A stretch of DNA of 64,000 nt from Lineus longissimus (Eukaryota; Nemertea; Pilidiophora; Heteronemertea; Lineidae), in the NCBI RefSeq assembly GCF_910592395.1, contig NC_088322.1, positions 3,598,001-3,662,000 on the forward strand, given 5' to 3'. The translations under genes were made by a program, and so were the position numbers. The notes beneath the pieces were generated by a model that was not told where the DNA came from, did no database searches, and saw nothing but the letters and a program-made list of their open reading frames with translations. Below are positions 29,881 to 40,073 of this stretch, one piece after another (the first letter of the stretch is position 1; the number at the start of each line of letters is the position of its first letter).

Positions 29881-32800
29881 ATGTATTCTTGTCTGGTTTT
29901 TTTCGTTGGTTTTGTATTGGTGTTGTATCCCTATGTCTGCGTTGAAGCTGCGGATGCCAATTACCCGAATCCTACATTTTCATTCAGGAAAGTGGATGAT
30001 ATCCAACTTAAAGTAACATGTACGATTCCGGTGGTGAATGAGAAACGGCGTGACCTGGAAATTATGTTCAAACAGCGAGAGACAAATATACACTACGATA
30101 TAAAGCTAGCAACACAGCAGTGTTCAATGCCAACGATCAATGACAACGTTGATAGATATTATTTCGAGTGTATAGAATCACAACTAAAAATTGACTTAGT
30201 TGTGACTATTACACCTGTGGCTGAAATTGACTTCAGTACGTGGTCGTGTATTTATCTTTACCCCATATCTGGAACCGACGGACATGCGTGGACTACAAAC
30301 GGTCGTTACGCTGAATTGCGTGACGCGTACAAGATGCCATGTACTCGAGATAATAATGTGGTCTACTCGAAACCTCAGCCGATTCTCTTAACTCGACCTG
30401 GTGACAGCCACATGTTTGTTGGCTGTAAATCTTCGACCTTTGATTGGGCATGTTTGACAAAAACGGAGGCTATGGAAAATAAAGTCCATGAGAGTAGTTT
30501 TTGGTCCGACTTTCGCTTCTATATCGGAGGTGAACTGAAAAAAAGTGGTGATATATGGGGTCGTTTGAAACCACGAATAGCCAATGACCCCACCCCCCCG
30601 CCGTGGGATACTCAGAAATACATCGAAACCGGTGGTAAGAGGGATGTCTGCGAATTTTCAGCGTCTTCGCATACTTATTCGTATGTTAAGAACCGATGTT
30701 TCTTGATGCAGAAGGACCATACAGTGACTGTTGAAGCACCGTCTGGTGGGAAAACGATTAAAATCGGAACAATCGATACCGCTCAACACGATCACTGTTG
30801 GAGTAACATTTATGCCATAACTTCGAATAAGGACTTGTTGAAAAAACCTCTCGGTGTAAAAAGTGATTTGTCCATTTTCAATACAGCGAATTCGACGGAC
30901 TTCGGACATGGGAAAAATACATTCCCTATTCTGAGTTTGAATGAAAAACGTGACTATTGGCGTATCGGCGGTAAAATGATAGATCTGCGAGAAATTTCAA
31001 CTGTACTCATCGATCAACCGTCGTTAGAGTCCTTTAGTCCTACTGTTTTTCGAAAACAACCCGTATTTCCTTACACCCATTTCATTACTTATGAACGAGC
31101 TTCGACGGACTATGTAGATTTGGTTGTGGCACTGAAAAACTATGATATAAACAACCCTGAAAGCTTTATCTGGTTTTTATCTGAAAGTGCTTTAGAGTCG
31201 TACGGGTTGAAAGTTACACTGGACACACAATTAATCAAAGACTATTACAAATATCTTATAAAAGGATTAACAACTTATGATTACGTCGAGTATTCATTTG
31301 CAAAGAAATATTTCGAAGGGACTTACAGTGAACAATTGGCGTATGATTGCAAATCGGACTATCAAAATAGAAACGTCGATGCAGCAATTCTTGTGATGAC
31401 TAGTGGGTCGTGTCAGATTAAAATTAACTGTGTCGACAATCCCGATAACAAGTGTTTTTACGACGGAGGTGATAATAGTAACGATAAATATTGCGGTGAA
31501 AGTGGCGGTGGATATTCATTTAAATTAATCGAAACAAAGATCGGCGCAGATGGAACTGTACAAATTTCGAAACGAAACCGCCCAGACGGTAAGAGATTTA
31601 ATACGAAACCCACTTGCGCTTCTCAGAGATACGTGTGTTTTTATAAAAAATCTGTGGACACTAGAAATTACGCATGGATATCTACACCAAATACACCGAG
31701 TACGTTTGTCAGTGGAACAAAGCCAACAACAACATATTACAGCGACTTGTATTTTTCACGACTCGGTGCCACGATAAAGAAAGACGAGTGTCCACAGTTC
31801 GAAGATAAAGATTTTACGCTATTGGAATCAGATCCATCTCATACGTATAGTGGTGGACGAGACAGTATATTTGAACCACACACTAAACCTGCGAATGAAG
31901 CCGGTGTCTATAATTTTGCCAATGCTAATGAAGGTCGAAAACGTCTATATTATTCGCGTCCTAATGCTGGAAGTATGACTGCAAATGCCAAAACAACAAT
32001 TACACAACAAATAACATACCCAACAAAAGATGATTATCACCACACGTATAAGTCAGGTGCGTTTTATTATCCGTATAAAAATTTAAGGAAGATTGATTTT
32101 AAGATAGACGCTTTGCAGATAATGAAGAGTGTGAAAATTAACCAACTCGGCAGTATAAATGACAAATGTGAAAAACCAAACTGTCAACTACTTCATTGGG
32201 ATACTGTGAAATCTATTTGTCCGTGTCAAAATGCTGGCACAGTGTGTGTCCAAACGACCGGATTGCCCGATTTGATGCGTCACGTGGTTGTTTCTACGCC
32301 TCTTGTTCAATCTGAGCTAGGAAATGGGAAGTTAAAATGTCGTGCTTTAGGATTGACCAGTGATGAACGTGATTTTTACGAAATGGCCTTGGAATTTGCG
32401 TGCAGGTCGGATATTAAGGGACATTTGAAGGCCAGGACTACAGATATGAATGCTATTGGCCGTCACGCACCTCAGTGGACAGCTCCTGTGGCTAATAACC
32501 TCAATTCACAGGCTTATACAGTGAGATGTCCGCTTTTCTCTGAAACCGGTTGTGTGCACGATAATAAGGTTTACTTGGTTTTGGACTACGAAAAAGTGGA
32601 GAGAGGATATATCACTCTCACGAAACACGCACTTTTCACTTTGAGCGACGTCAACACGAATATGGTAAAGATCTACAGTTTAGACCAAGCCCAATTGCCA
32701 TTTGGTACAACGAATTTCTACCAAATACCCCCACATGAATATATGGACAAACGTTACATGGCTTCAGCCATAGAGACCAGTTACACGTACACGGCAACAC

Positions 32801-34047
32801 AACACGAAATAGCGAACGGGCTTACAATCAGAGGCACTGTGAACTTTCAGATCGAAAAGAAGTGGTTAGTTTCTGGTGAAACTATTGCCGGGGCTAGTGA
32901 CACTAACCACGTGCAGAAATACACCCATGCGTGGTGTGCGTACCCGCAGTTGGACATTGTTGGTAAAAAAATCTCAATTCAGAAAGAATTGCTGCGAATA
33001 GGTGATCGATGTTGGCAGAAGGTGTACTACACTCGACTACAAACAACAGCATTACAGCGATGGGTGGAATGTACTGTGATATACGGTACATCCGATGAGA
33101 GTATTGTGTGTCCTAGACCAGAAGCTATATTGACTATTGATGCCAGTGACGATGCCAATCGTTTTGTGAAAAAATGTGGTCGTAACGATTTTGATAAGAA
33201 ATCAAGTTCGGAAATCTGCGAAATAACGCCTGCAAAATCAACAATAAAGTTATCCGTAAGACTGCCGGGGACGGTCACGGATGATACGGAAATTAAGTGT
33301 TCATACAATGTGGATGACAACAGTAAATACAACCCTTTGGCACAGGCTAATAACGATGTCACCGCTCACGGAGTATTTCGGAAGATGAAAAATAAGGACA
33401 TCTCTCGTAAACAGTGTTACGAATTAGATGACAGCGTTAAATTAGAGACTGTGATAAAGTATGATAAGGAAAATGGTATGACAAATGTCCAATGTCGTTT
33501 ACCCACATACATAGACGGTACTCTGCCTGTATGTACAAATTCTGCGCAGAAAAATGCTCTTATCAAGCTAAGGACTATTGGTAAATTTCTATACGCAGAA
33601 TCAACAGATTTCATGAAGGTAGTGTCAAGACCTAACATTGGGACATCAACTTGTGATAAATTTATTAAAGTGTCTGGAATAGAATGTGCGATCGAAGGGA
33701 ATACAGTGGATAAGTCCAACAAAAGTATCAGCGTTGTTGATCCCAATGTTGTTCTGGAGACTACGATGCACCCGGGATTCGTGAAAACATTTATATTCCA
33801 CACGAAACCAGAATATAACGTGGATTACAGTTGTGACATTGGAAATGTACAAGGGGACGTTGTTCATAACAGAATGTTTAACAAAGCTATGCAGGAAAGA
33901 ATTGTGGTGGATTTGAATCTTCTTAAGCCTAAATCTACACAATCTCCGACCGTAAGTACCGAGAAAGGTAAAACAGATAAAAAAGGTGGTAAAGATGGTG
34001 GTGGGGGGGGGGGGGTGGTATTTCTACGAAGAACATTATTCTTGTAA
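29881..34047 (+). CDS. Large secreted or membrane glycoprotein, 1388 codons, frameshifted end
   Basis: ATG at 29881 opens a clear signal peptide (MYSCLVFFVGFVLVLYPYVC). The ectodomain of about 1340 residues has dozens of regularly spaced cysteines and several N-glycosylation sequons, and no family I recognise; repeated C...C blocks hint at tandem beta domains. Near the end a Lys/Gly linker contains a run of 13 G (34003-34015). After it this frame gives only a short hydrophobic tail and stops at 34047. A membrane anchor is encoded in another frame straight after the run (see next entry). It is the size of the largest malacoherpesvirus class I membrane proteins and is probably an envelope glycoprotein; I cannot say whether it is the fusion protein. 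Confidence 0.65.
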   Translation: MYSCLVFFVGFVLVLYPYVCVEAADANYPNPTFSFRKVDDIQLKVTCTIPVVNEKRRDLEIMFKQRETNIHYDIKLATQQCSMPTINDNVDRYYFECIESQLKIDLVVTITPVAEIDFSTWSCIYLYPISGTDGHAWTTNGRYAELRDAYKMPCTRDNNVVYSKPQPILLTRPGDSHMFVGCKSSTFDWACLTKTEAMENKVHESSFWSDFRFYIGGELKKSGDIWGRLKPRIANDPTPPPWDTQKYIETGGKRDVCEFSASSHTYSYVKNRCFLMQKDHTVTVEAPSGGKTIKIGTIDTAQHDHCWSNIYAITSNKDLLKKPLGVKSDLSIFNTANSTDFGHGKNTFPILSLNEKRDYWRIGGKMIDLREISTVLIDQPSLESFSPTVFRKQPVFPYTHFITYERASTDYVDLVVALKNYDINNPESFIWFLSESALESYGLKVTLDTQLIKDYYKYLIKGLTTYDYVEYSFAKKYFEGTYSEQLAYDCKSDYQNRNVDAAILVMTSGSCQIKINCVDNPDNKCFYDGGDNSNDKYCGESGGGYSFKLIETKIGADGTVQISKRNRPDGKRFNTKPTCASQRYVCFYKKSVDTRNYAWISTPNTPSTFVSGTKPTTTYYSDLYFSRLGATIKKDECPQFEDKDFTLLESDPSHTYSGGRDSIFEPHTKPANEAGVYNFANANEGRKRLYYSRPNAGSMTANAKTTITQQITYPTKDDYHHTYKSGAFYYPYKNLRKIDFKIDALQIMKSVKINQLGSINDKCEKPNCQLLHWDTVKSICPCQNAGTVCVQTTGLPDLMRHVVVSTPLVQSELGNGKLKCRALGLTSDERDFYEMALEFACRSDIKGHLKARTTDMNAIGRHAPQWTAPVANNLNSQAYTVRCPLFSETGCVHDNKVYLVLDYEKVERGYITLTKHALFTLSDVNTNMVKIYSLDQAQLPFGTTNFYQIPPHEYMDKRYMASAIETSYTYTATQHEIANGLTIRGTVNFQIEKKWLVSGETIAGASDTNHVQKYTHAWCAYPQLDIVGKKISIQKELLRIGDRCWQKVYYTRLQTTALQRWVECTVIYGTSDESIVCPRPEAILTIDASDDANRFVKKCGRNDFDKKSSSEICEITPAKSTIKLSVRLPGTVTDDTEIKCSYNVDDNSKYNPLAQANNDVTAHGVFRKMKNKDISRKQCYELDDSVKLETVIKYDKENGMTNVQCRLPTYIDGTLPVCTNSAQKNALIKLRTIGKFLYAESTDFMKVVSRPNIGTSTCDKFIKVSGIECAIEGNTVDKSNKSISVVDPNVVLETTMHPGFVKTFIFHTKPEYNVDYSCDIGNVQGDVVHNRMFNKAMQERIVVDLNLLKPKSTQSPTVSTEKGKTDKKGGKDGGGGGGVVFLRRTLFL

Positions 34048-34133
34048 GCGTAATGTGTTCGCTTGTCAGTGTTGCATTGATCGCATTTGTTTCGAAAAAA
34101 GTGTATGATAGGTACAAACAGGTGCCTGTGTAA
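34003..34133 (+). other. G13 tract and out-of-frame membrane anchor
   Basis: The G run at 34003-34015 is followed, in a different frame, by about 37 codons. They form a membrane helix (IILVSVMCSLVSVALIAFV) and a short basic tail ending at TAA 34131-34133. This is the expected C-terminus of the glycoprotein. The phase change must lie in or near the G run. A poly(A)-type AATAAA-like signal follows at about 34146. Confidence 0.7.
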
Positions 34134-34239
34134 CATAAAAATTGAAGAATAAATGTGAATTCGAAGAGTATTTTTCTACTTTGTGTCTTTGTAGTCAAAT
34201 TGTCGATATTTCATTTTGTTCATTTTTGATCGCCATTTT

Positions 34240-34288
34240 CAGGAAGTTTGAAATTGGTGGAAAATTTTCTAAGTCCAAACACTTCCTG
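34240..34288. promoter_or_regulatory. Composite ETS/TTTTC motif
   Basis: CAGGAAGTTTG at 34240-34250, then GAAAATTTTCTAAGTCC and ACACTTCCTG at 34260-34288, in the space between two converging genes. This position fits a 3'-end or insulating function as well as a promoter. Confidence 0.5.
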
Positions 34289-34603
34289 AAAATGTATCAA
34301 TTTCTAATTTCCTGAATTTCAGCGATTAATTATTATTTTTTTTTTTTTCATAAATTATTTGAAGTCATAGTTCACACAACTCCCGATGGTGTTCTCGCAT
34401 AGAATAGTTCAATAAATCGCCACAAGTGGCGCCCTGTAGTTTGTATCTTACGCTAAAAATACGAAAGTAGACAAACTGTAGGGGCGAACAAGCTTTTGTC
34501 GATTTAGAAAAAGTGATTTTTCGATCCGCCGAATAGAATGCGATAAAATCGGTATATACTACTACCCTAATCAGCAAGTTGGGATTCAGAAATCAGAAAC
34601 AAA

Positions 34604-34665
34604 ACCAGGAAGTGTTGGACTTAGAAATATTTTGAATTTTATTGTAATGTTTTAACTTCCTGTTC
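34604..34665. promoter_or_regulatory. Composite ETS/TTTTC motif, opposite orientation
   Basis: ACCAGGAAGTG with TTGGACTTAGAAATATTTTG at 34604-34634, then TTTAACTTCCTGTTC at 34651-34665, just before the 3' end of the primase gene. The 300 bp between the two motif copies hold no gene I trust. Confidence 0.5.
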
Positions 34666-34696
34666 ATATACACAAAAATAAATTCACGAAAAATGT

Positions 34697-37600
34697 CTAT
34701 ATTTCTTTGCCTTCGTTCACGAGTAGTGTCTTTAGTTTGCTCAGTAGCAATGGTTCGACACTTACAACATTCTCCAACTTCATCAGTCTATGATCTGTGA
34801 CATCTGTACCACCCAAAAGACGGTATAGATGAATTGGGTTCCTAGATGCGTACACTTGACGTCTCCCGTTGGCCATATTTGCCTGAATTTCTGATTGTGA
34901 TTCGATATACGACTTGATATTCGCCGCAAAATCAAACGTGCCGTCAACATCCATCTCATCGTCTTCGCTCTCGCTGTTTTCCATTCCACCGGTTGCAGGA
35001 CCAACACCACTTGTTGATGGAATAGCAGCAGCTGTGTTCACCGTGTGTTCGGGAACTTCTTGTATGGTCAAGTTATCGTTTGGTTCCAAATAGAGAAGAT
35101 AAATCTGTGAACTTATACGAAAGAATGACACAAACATATTCGACATGGCATCGTACACGTTGCTACAATACGCAGAAAGAACACACTTCACTTTGTCCTC
35201 TTCGCTCTTGCCTAAGTATTCTTGAAAACAGCAAATATCATTCACCGAGGGAGGTAGGTCCTCCTCGTCTCCCGGTGCGATATTTTCGGTACGCGACGTG
35301 TTGTTCTTCCCATTGTCACTCTTGCGCAGAAACACATCCAATTCCCTGATTTTGTCGTTTATTCCACTACCCAAACTCCTGATAATGGGCACCGTAGCCA
35401 GAGCATTTCTCTCTTGACGTTCTTTCTTGGTTAATCGCTTTCTGCCAATGTTGTGGCGACTGTTGACCTCTTTTTCATTTGGAAGTTCGAGGATAAACAT
35501 GTCCAGGACGTTTCGGAAGTACATCTGCGTCAGAGGTATGGACACCCTATCGTAGAATGCTCGTCTGATGGTAGAGAAGAGAAACACAATGTCTTCGAAA
35601 GATATCGAGTAATTGAATGCTGTAGACTTCTTCTCACATGCCGGCTTGAAACAGAAACACTTTAGTACCAAGTGGTTGCTTGTTCTATGTGCCCCGAGAG
35701 TGATGTACGCTCTTGTGTTATTTTCGTGTACCTTGTGCAGACAGAAATCTGTATATTTTACACCACCACCACACATCGATTCACGATTGACCAAGTATAA
35801 TGCGAGATCATTCCCGTCTTTCGATTGCATTAATTTGAAGCCGTACGCTGCTCTACGGACACCGTCCACTATGGACCAATCGTAACCATCCTGCTCCATC
35901 ATGTTGGCCATTTGCACAGACCACTTCTTTTCCCAACCAATGTTTATCGCTTCTTCTATCATCATTATTCTATCGACAATAGCTTCATTAGGATGCATGG
36001 CCAAGATTTTCATTTCGATTTCGTTCATAAATGCAATAGCATTGTCCTTGCACGCACCACGAGTGAAGTTGTGTAGGTGGTGACTCTCTACCGATCTCAG
36101 GTACGATTCGTCGTCAATGTGCTCTATATCTCGGATTTCTTCTATACACCTTGTACCGGTTACGTGTTTTGGATCTTTAACGATTCCGTGCACAAATCGG
36201 TCGCTGTATGGAATTCCATTACCTTTGAAATTCAGTTCACACCTTTCGCAGTCTGACGTTTGACAGCACAACGTCCCGTCTGGAAAACGCGTAGCACACC
36301 AGACCAAGTTCAACTTGCCATAACCAGATTCGCTCACTTTTGCCTGATATGGACCTCTTATACCATGAGTTGCTCTGCCATCTATTCCGTAGATCATTTC
36401 ATCGAATATCTTATCGTCCACCCCGGTGCCACCGAATTGTGATAAGACGTTTGTGAAATATCGCAGAGTGTTAAAGACGTTGACAAATTCACTGACGGCC
36501 AGGGTAGACATGACCAGTGAATCGGGTAGACTCAAGATATATCGCAGACCTATCGAGTCGGTTTCAACTTGGTCCTTGTCAGATTTGAATATGTAATGCT
36601 TGCACAGCTCACCGTCCTCGAGACCCAACAGAGAGAGTATTTCCTCAGAAAGGCCAATTAATTCCATGTACATCTCTTTCAGGTGTTTGGCGCTCAGAAC
36701 AACATTATTGAGATGCATAACCGAAGAAGAAGTCAAGTCGATGTCCATAATGATGTTTTTCACGTCTAGGATAGGGTTGGTCAGTTCCGAAGTCGATCCG
36801 GGCAGCGACATGTCTTTAGCTTTCGGGTTGTACATCTTGTACAGGCATTCGTTTTCAGACATTGGGTCAGATACTGTCACGCTTGTACTCGTCGTTCGAC
36901 AGAGGACCTCGCCTTCTTCTTCCTCTTCCTCATCACCTTCTTCGAATTTATTTATCATGGAATACACGTGAACGGTGCCTACAGTCGGTGTAAGTGGGTT
37001 TGTCGCTTTCACCGTTTTCCAGAGAGGCGTTCTGGTGAAAGAGGCTACGACATAATTGTTTCTTGTGTTTGAATTTTGCGACTTTGGTTGTTTGTGTATA
37101 TTGGCTGACCTATATATACCAGTTGCCGAAGACTTGATGAAATCTAATCCTTCGACGTTTATGGAATCTTCTTTCGAAACTGTCGCAGCCACTTGTGTTT
37201 GTTGGTAATCGTAGGGCAAAGACATTTGTGTCAGATTTCCACTTCGCACGACGTACTGCTGCTGAGTTTGCCTGTTTCCCTTATCGGTCATGAGCAACAT
37301 TGCAGAAGGTTGATTTTTTGTTGACGTGTTTGGAAAAATGAATGAATGAAGTCTGTCTTTAATTTTCAAACGCTGTGGTCTTTCAGTGCCGTAGGTAGCT
37401 GGAAATTTCCTTGGTTTCACACGCAGCTTGACATTGACGAACATTTCCTTTTTCAGCGCATCCCTGCTAAGCCTGTTCGTTAAGGTATCGCATGTGTTTT
37501 GGCACCATGATTTATTTGCTTGAACATCGAAAATATGCAGGGGAATGGCGTTGGATGTTTGTTCGTTGATTTCTTCAAGCACACGTACCATTTTCACTTC

Positions 37601-38158
37601 GACTTCGTTCATTTCGTCTTTCAGTTTCTTTTTGAGCGGCAATATGGAGTTGTTGTAGAATAAGGACACCTCGTGTTTATTTTCCAACATATTGAGAAAA
37701 TATCGTCCAGCTCCATCGAGAAATTCGCAGTGAGTAACGCAGAAATTGGCCATTCTTGCAGCAAAGGCAAGCGGTTGGCGTTGGAGTTGATCTATGAAAG
37801 CGTTTGTCGTTCCAACTGTGTCAGCACTAAGACCCTTTCCACCACCGTTATCCGCAACATCATCTTCAGCACCAAGAAGATCAAATATCTGTTGTGACGG
37901 TGGTGGTGGTGGTGGTGATTGTGATGATGTGTCCACAATTGACTGCGTTGTGTTCACCTTCTTTCCCACGTAGCTGTCCCACACGACAGCAATTTTTTTC
38001 ATCATTTCCAAAAAAATGAATCTATTCAGGAAGTTAAGTCTATGATGGCGCAGCCAGTGTGAAAAGTACAGAAACATGACAAGTTCGGCATATTCTCTCT
38101 TCACGATGCCCATTTGATCGGATAAAACTGCTTTTCGTTTCATTTGTCCACCAAACAT
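34697..38158 (-). CDS. Archaeo-eukaryotic-type DNA primase (herpesvirus UL52-like), 1153 aa
   Basis: ATG at 38158. Three signatures of the archaeo-eukaryotic primase superfamily appear in order. NIIMDIDL gives the hhhDhD motif (Asp472, Asp474). WSIVDGVRRAAYGFKLMQSKDG carries the motif-III Asp765 with the following Arg and KLM..SKDG, as in UL52/PrimPol-like enzymes. A C-terminal zinc-binding module (Cys806-x4-His811, then Cys834 or Cys836 and Cys841) matches the C-H-C-C site of UL52/PrimPol. In herpesviruses the primase makes RNA primers as part of the helicase-primase complex. The 500-residue N-terminal half has low-complexity inserts (poly-P, acidic run). Its start codon directly abuts the stop of the upstream gene (TGAATG), so the two are likely co-transcribed. 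Intact frame. Confidence 0.66.
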   Translation of the reverse strand: MFGGQMKRKAVLSDQMGIVKREYAELVMFLYFSHWLRHHRLNFLNRFIFLEMMKKIAVVWDSYVGKKVNTTQSIVDTSSQSPPPPPPSQQIFDLLGAEDDVADNGGGKGLSADTVGTTNAFIDQLQRQPLAFAARMANFCVTHCEFLDGAGRYFLNMLENKHEVSLFYNNSILPLKKKLKDEMNEVEVKMVRVLEEINEQTSNAIPLHIFDVQANKSWCQNTCDTLTNRLSRDALKKEMFVNVKLRVKPRKFPATYGTERPQRLKIKDRLHSFIFPNTSTKNQPSAMLLMTDKGNRQTQQQYVVRSGNLTQMSLPYDYQQTQVAATVSKEDSINVEGLDFIKSSATGIYRSANIHKQPKSQNSNTRNNYVVASFTRTPLWKTVKATNPLTPTVGTVHVYSMINKFEEGDEEEEEEGEVLCRTTSTSVTVSDPMSENECLYKMYNPKAKDMSLPGSTSELTNPILDVKNIIMDIDLTSSSVMHLNNVVLSAKHLKEMYMELIGLSEEILSLLGLEDGELCKHYIFKSDKDQVETDSIGLRYILSLPDSLVMSTLAVSEFVNVFNTLRYFTNVLSQFGGTGVDDKIFDEMIYGIDGRATHGIRGPYQAKVSESGYGKLNLVWCATRFPDGTLCCQTSDCERCELNFKGNGIPYSDRFVHGIVKDPKHVTGTRCIEEIRDIEHIDDESYLRSVESHHLHNFTRGACKDNAIAFMNEIEMKILAMHPNEAIVDRIMMIEEAINIGWEKKWSVQMANMMEQDGYDWSIVDGVRRAAYGFKLMQSKDGNDLALYLVNRESMCGGGVKYTDFCLHKVHENNTRAYITLGAHRTSNHLVLKCFCFKPACEKKSTAFNYSISFEDIVFLFSTIRRAFYDRVSIPLTQMYFRNVLDMFILELPNEKEVNSRHNIGRKRLTKKERQERNALATVPIIRSLGSGINDKIRELDVFLRKSDNGKNNTSRTENIAPGDEEDLPPSVNDICCFQEYLGKSEEDKVKCVLSAYCSNVYDAMSNMFVSFFRISSQIYLLYLEPNDNLTIQEVPEHTVNTAAAIPSTSGVGPATGGMENSESEDDEMDVDGTFDFAANIKSYIESQSEIQANMANGRRQVYASRNPIHLYRLLGGTDVTDHRLMKLENVVSVEPLLLSKLKTLLVNEGKEI

Positions 38159-39004
38159 TCATGTGCTGAACATGAACTGTGAGCTGTCAATGGTGAATTC
38201 GGTATCTTCGTAATCTGGTTCGGTGTCTTGTTTCCTCTTGTTGAAAAAACGTCTGTTGGTCATCTTCTGTATCACGGATATATTTCGCATTTCGGCTCTC
38301 TTGTCAAAATCAACAGAATTAGAACTATCCACGGGTTCACTGTTGTCATCTGCGAAGACCATGTCTTTCTCTGTTAGCCATTCGATTTTACACTCACTTT
38401 GCTTGATAATACCCGACCGCAGCTTTGCTAAACTCTCTTCCATGCTACTCACATTATTGAGAAACATGACACCAACAGGTAGGGATATAGTTTTGTACAT
38501 GTTGTGCAAAACATACGCTTCGAGGAGAATTATCGTTGTAGAGTTGATACGTCTTGCTTTTTCGGCAATTTGACCTAGGCTGTGTTTGAAATGTGTCCAT
38601 TGTGTCGGTGGTTTCATCGGTGCAGTGTTAAATCTTTTCGCAGATGTGTCAAAAATGTTTATAAACATCAATACGAATTCTATGTCATCTTCATCTTCGG
38701 TCGTGGTCATGCCTAAGAGTTTATTCCTTCTTTGTTGTCCAGTATACGCCGCTGCTGATGTGACCGCGGCATTGTGAGCTTTACCTCCCCTTTTGTTGTT
38801 GCTGTTGTTTTTTTTCTTTTTCGTGTCCGGGTTCAGAAATTTCTTTCTACTTTCGGTGAAAAAATTCGGAATGGTGGTGGTCAAAATTGCACGACCGATA
38901 ACCAAGTCCGAGATGCTGTCGCAGAATTTTTCTATTTGATGTTTCTCGATTTCGCTACATGCACCCAGTATTTCCTGATCATCTATATCATCGTCTACAA
39001 ACAT
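38159..39004 (-). CDS. Unknown protein, 281 aa, upstream partner of the primase
   Basis: I choose the ATG at 39004 (MFVDDDIDDQEILG); the open frame extends further upstream, but that part overlaps the divergent gene and looks like its shadow. Acidic N-terminus, a K/N-rich linker (DTKKKKNNSNNKRGG), then a helical region. The start overlaps the start of the plus-strand gene at 39003 (CATG), and the stop abuts the primase start. Function unknown; co-transcription with the primase suggests a replication role. Confidence 0.55.
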   Translation of the reverse strand: MFVDDDIDDQEILGACSEIEKHQIEKFCDSISDLVIGRAILTTTIPNFFTESRKKFLNPDTKKKKNNSNNKRGGKAHNAAVTSAAAYTGQQRRNKLLGMTTTEDEDDIEFVLMFINIFDTSAKRFNTAPMKPPTQWTHFKHSLGQIAEKARRINSTTIILLEAYVLHNMYKTISLPVGVMFLNNVSSMEESLAKLRSGIIKQSECKIEWLTEKDMVFADDNSEPVDSSNSVDFDKRAEMRNISVIQKMTNRRFFNKRKQDTEPDYEDTEFTIDSSQFMFST

Positions 39005-40073
39005 GGCGGAAGTTAGCAGTAGCTCAGAAGCAGCCACAGTTTCTCCTATTGCTGGTGGCCCAGCCATATTTTTGGGTATAGGTGGTAACAAACCGAAAAA
39101 AATACCAGCATCTGTCACAACAATGCGAAAGAAACACCGTAACACGGGTAGTGGCACAAACGGTGTTGTTAGTAGTGCCTTGCCTGGTGGTTCAGCGAGT
39201 AGTAAAAGGTCTGAGCAAACTCGTACACTAAATAAATGCCACCAAATGTGGAATTTGTTGAGATTGCCAGAAAACATAGAAGACAGAGCGAGATATTATA
39301 CAAGTCCACCATTCACCACACGTGGATCGATGTTGGCTTTGTTGCATTCTACGCCCGAAGTTGAGAATAAAATAACCCAACAACTTCGACAAAATATGGA
39401 AGACCCCTACAAGAGGTCGGATGTACTCTCAGTTTCGGGTACATACTTCACCAGAGACCAACTACTGCATGTGATAAGTCGTTCGCACAAGAATTTCTTG
39501 ACTTGGATGAGACACGTGACACGGAAATCATCGGCGGCGACGACGTCATCTGAAACGAAAGGAAAGAGAGAAAAAAAAGAAGAAACCAACACCAGATTGG
39601 AAAATCCGAAAGTTATCGAAAAGGCACTGCTGTACTATTATGTCCACTGTTCGACTTGTGACTGGCTTTTACAGACAAAGTATGTAAAAATAGATTCACG
39701 TGTACATCAAGTGAAGTTGGGTCCGGACACATGCATAGTGTTTGATACAGCGGAAAAAAACATCAAGGACGTGTTAGACTTGTTTAACGTTGAGGGCGAA
39801 ATCGAAATATATGAAATGCTAAAAGATATAAGCGCACCAGAAGAATACATTAAGGAACGTGTTTCGTCGGAGAAACCTGCGTATATCGGAAGCAGGCAAA
39901 AGATAACAATTCGACACCAACTTCGAAATAATCTATCCTTACCGGACACAGAATTGTTCAAATATGAGTTCAAGGGCATCTCGTTGGAATTTCTCTGCGT
40001 CGGGCCTCATACTTGGTCTACTGTTGATGGTGGTGATGATGTTGGTGCTTCTGCCTTTACCTGTGAGGTCTGA
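39003..40073 (+). CDS. Unknown protein, 356 aa
   Basis: ATG at 39003 overlaps the divergent ATG of the minus-strand gene within four bases. Low-complexity N-terminus (S/G/A with basic patches), then a folded domain of about 270 residues with two C-x2-C-like cysteines (HCSTCDWLL). The last 110 bp overlap the start of the sushi-domain glycoprotein in another frame. No family is recognised; a capsid or tegument role is possible but unsupported. Confidence 0.55.
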   Translation: MAEVSSSSEAATVSPIAGGPAIFLGIGGNKPKKIPASVTTMRKKHRNTGSGTNGVVSSALPGGSASSKRSEQTRTLNKCHQMWNLLRLPENIEDRARYYTSPPFTTRGSMLALLHSTPEVENKITQQLRQNMEDPYKRSDVLSVSGTYFTRDQLLHVISRSHKNFLTWMRHVTRKSSAATTSSETKGKREKKEETNTRLENPKVIEKALLYYYVHCSTCDWLLQTKYVKIDSRVHQVKLGPDTCIVFDTAEKNIKDVLDLFNVEGEIEIYEMLKDISAPEEYIKERVSSEKPAYIGSRQKITIRHQLRNNLSLPDTELFKYEFKGISLEFLCVGPHTWSTVDGGDDVGASAFTCEV

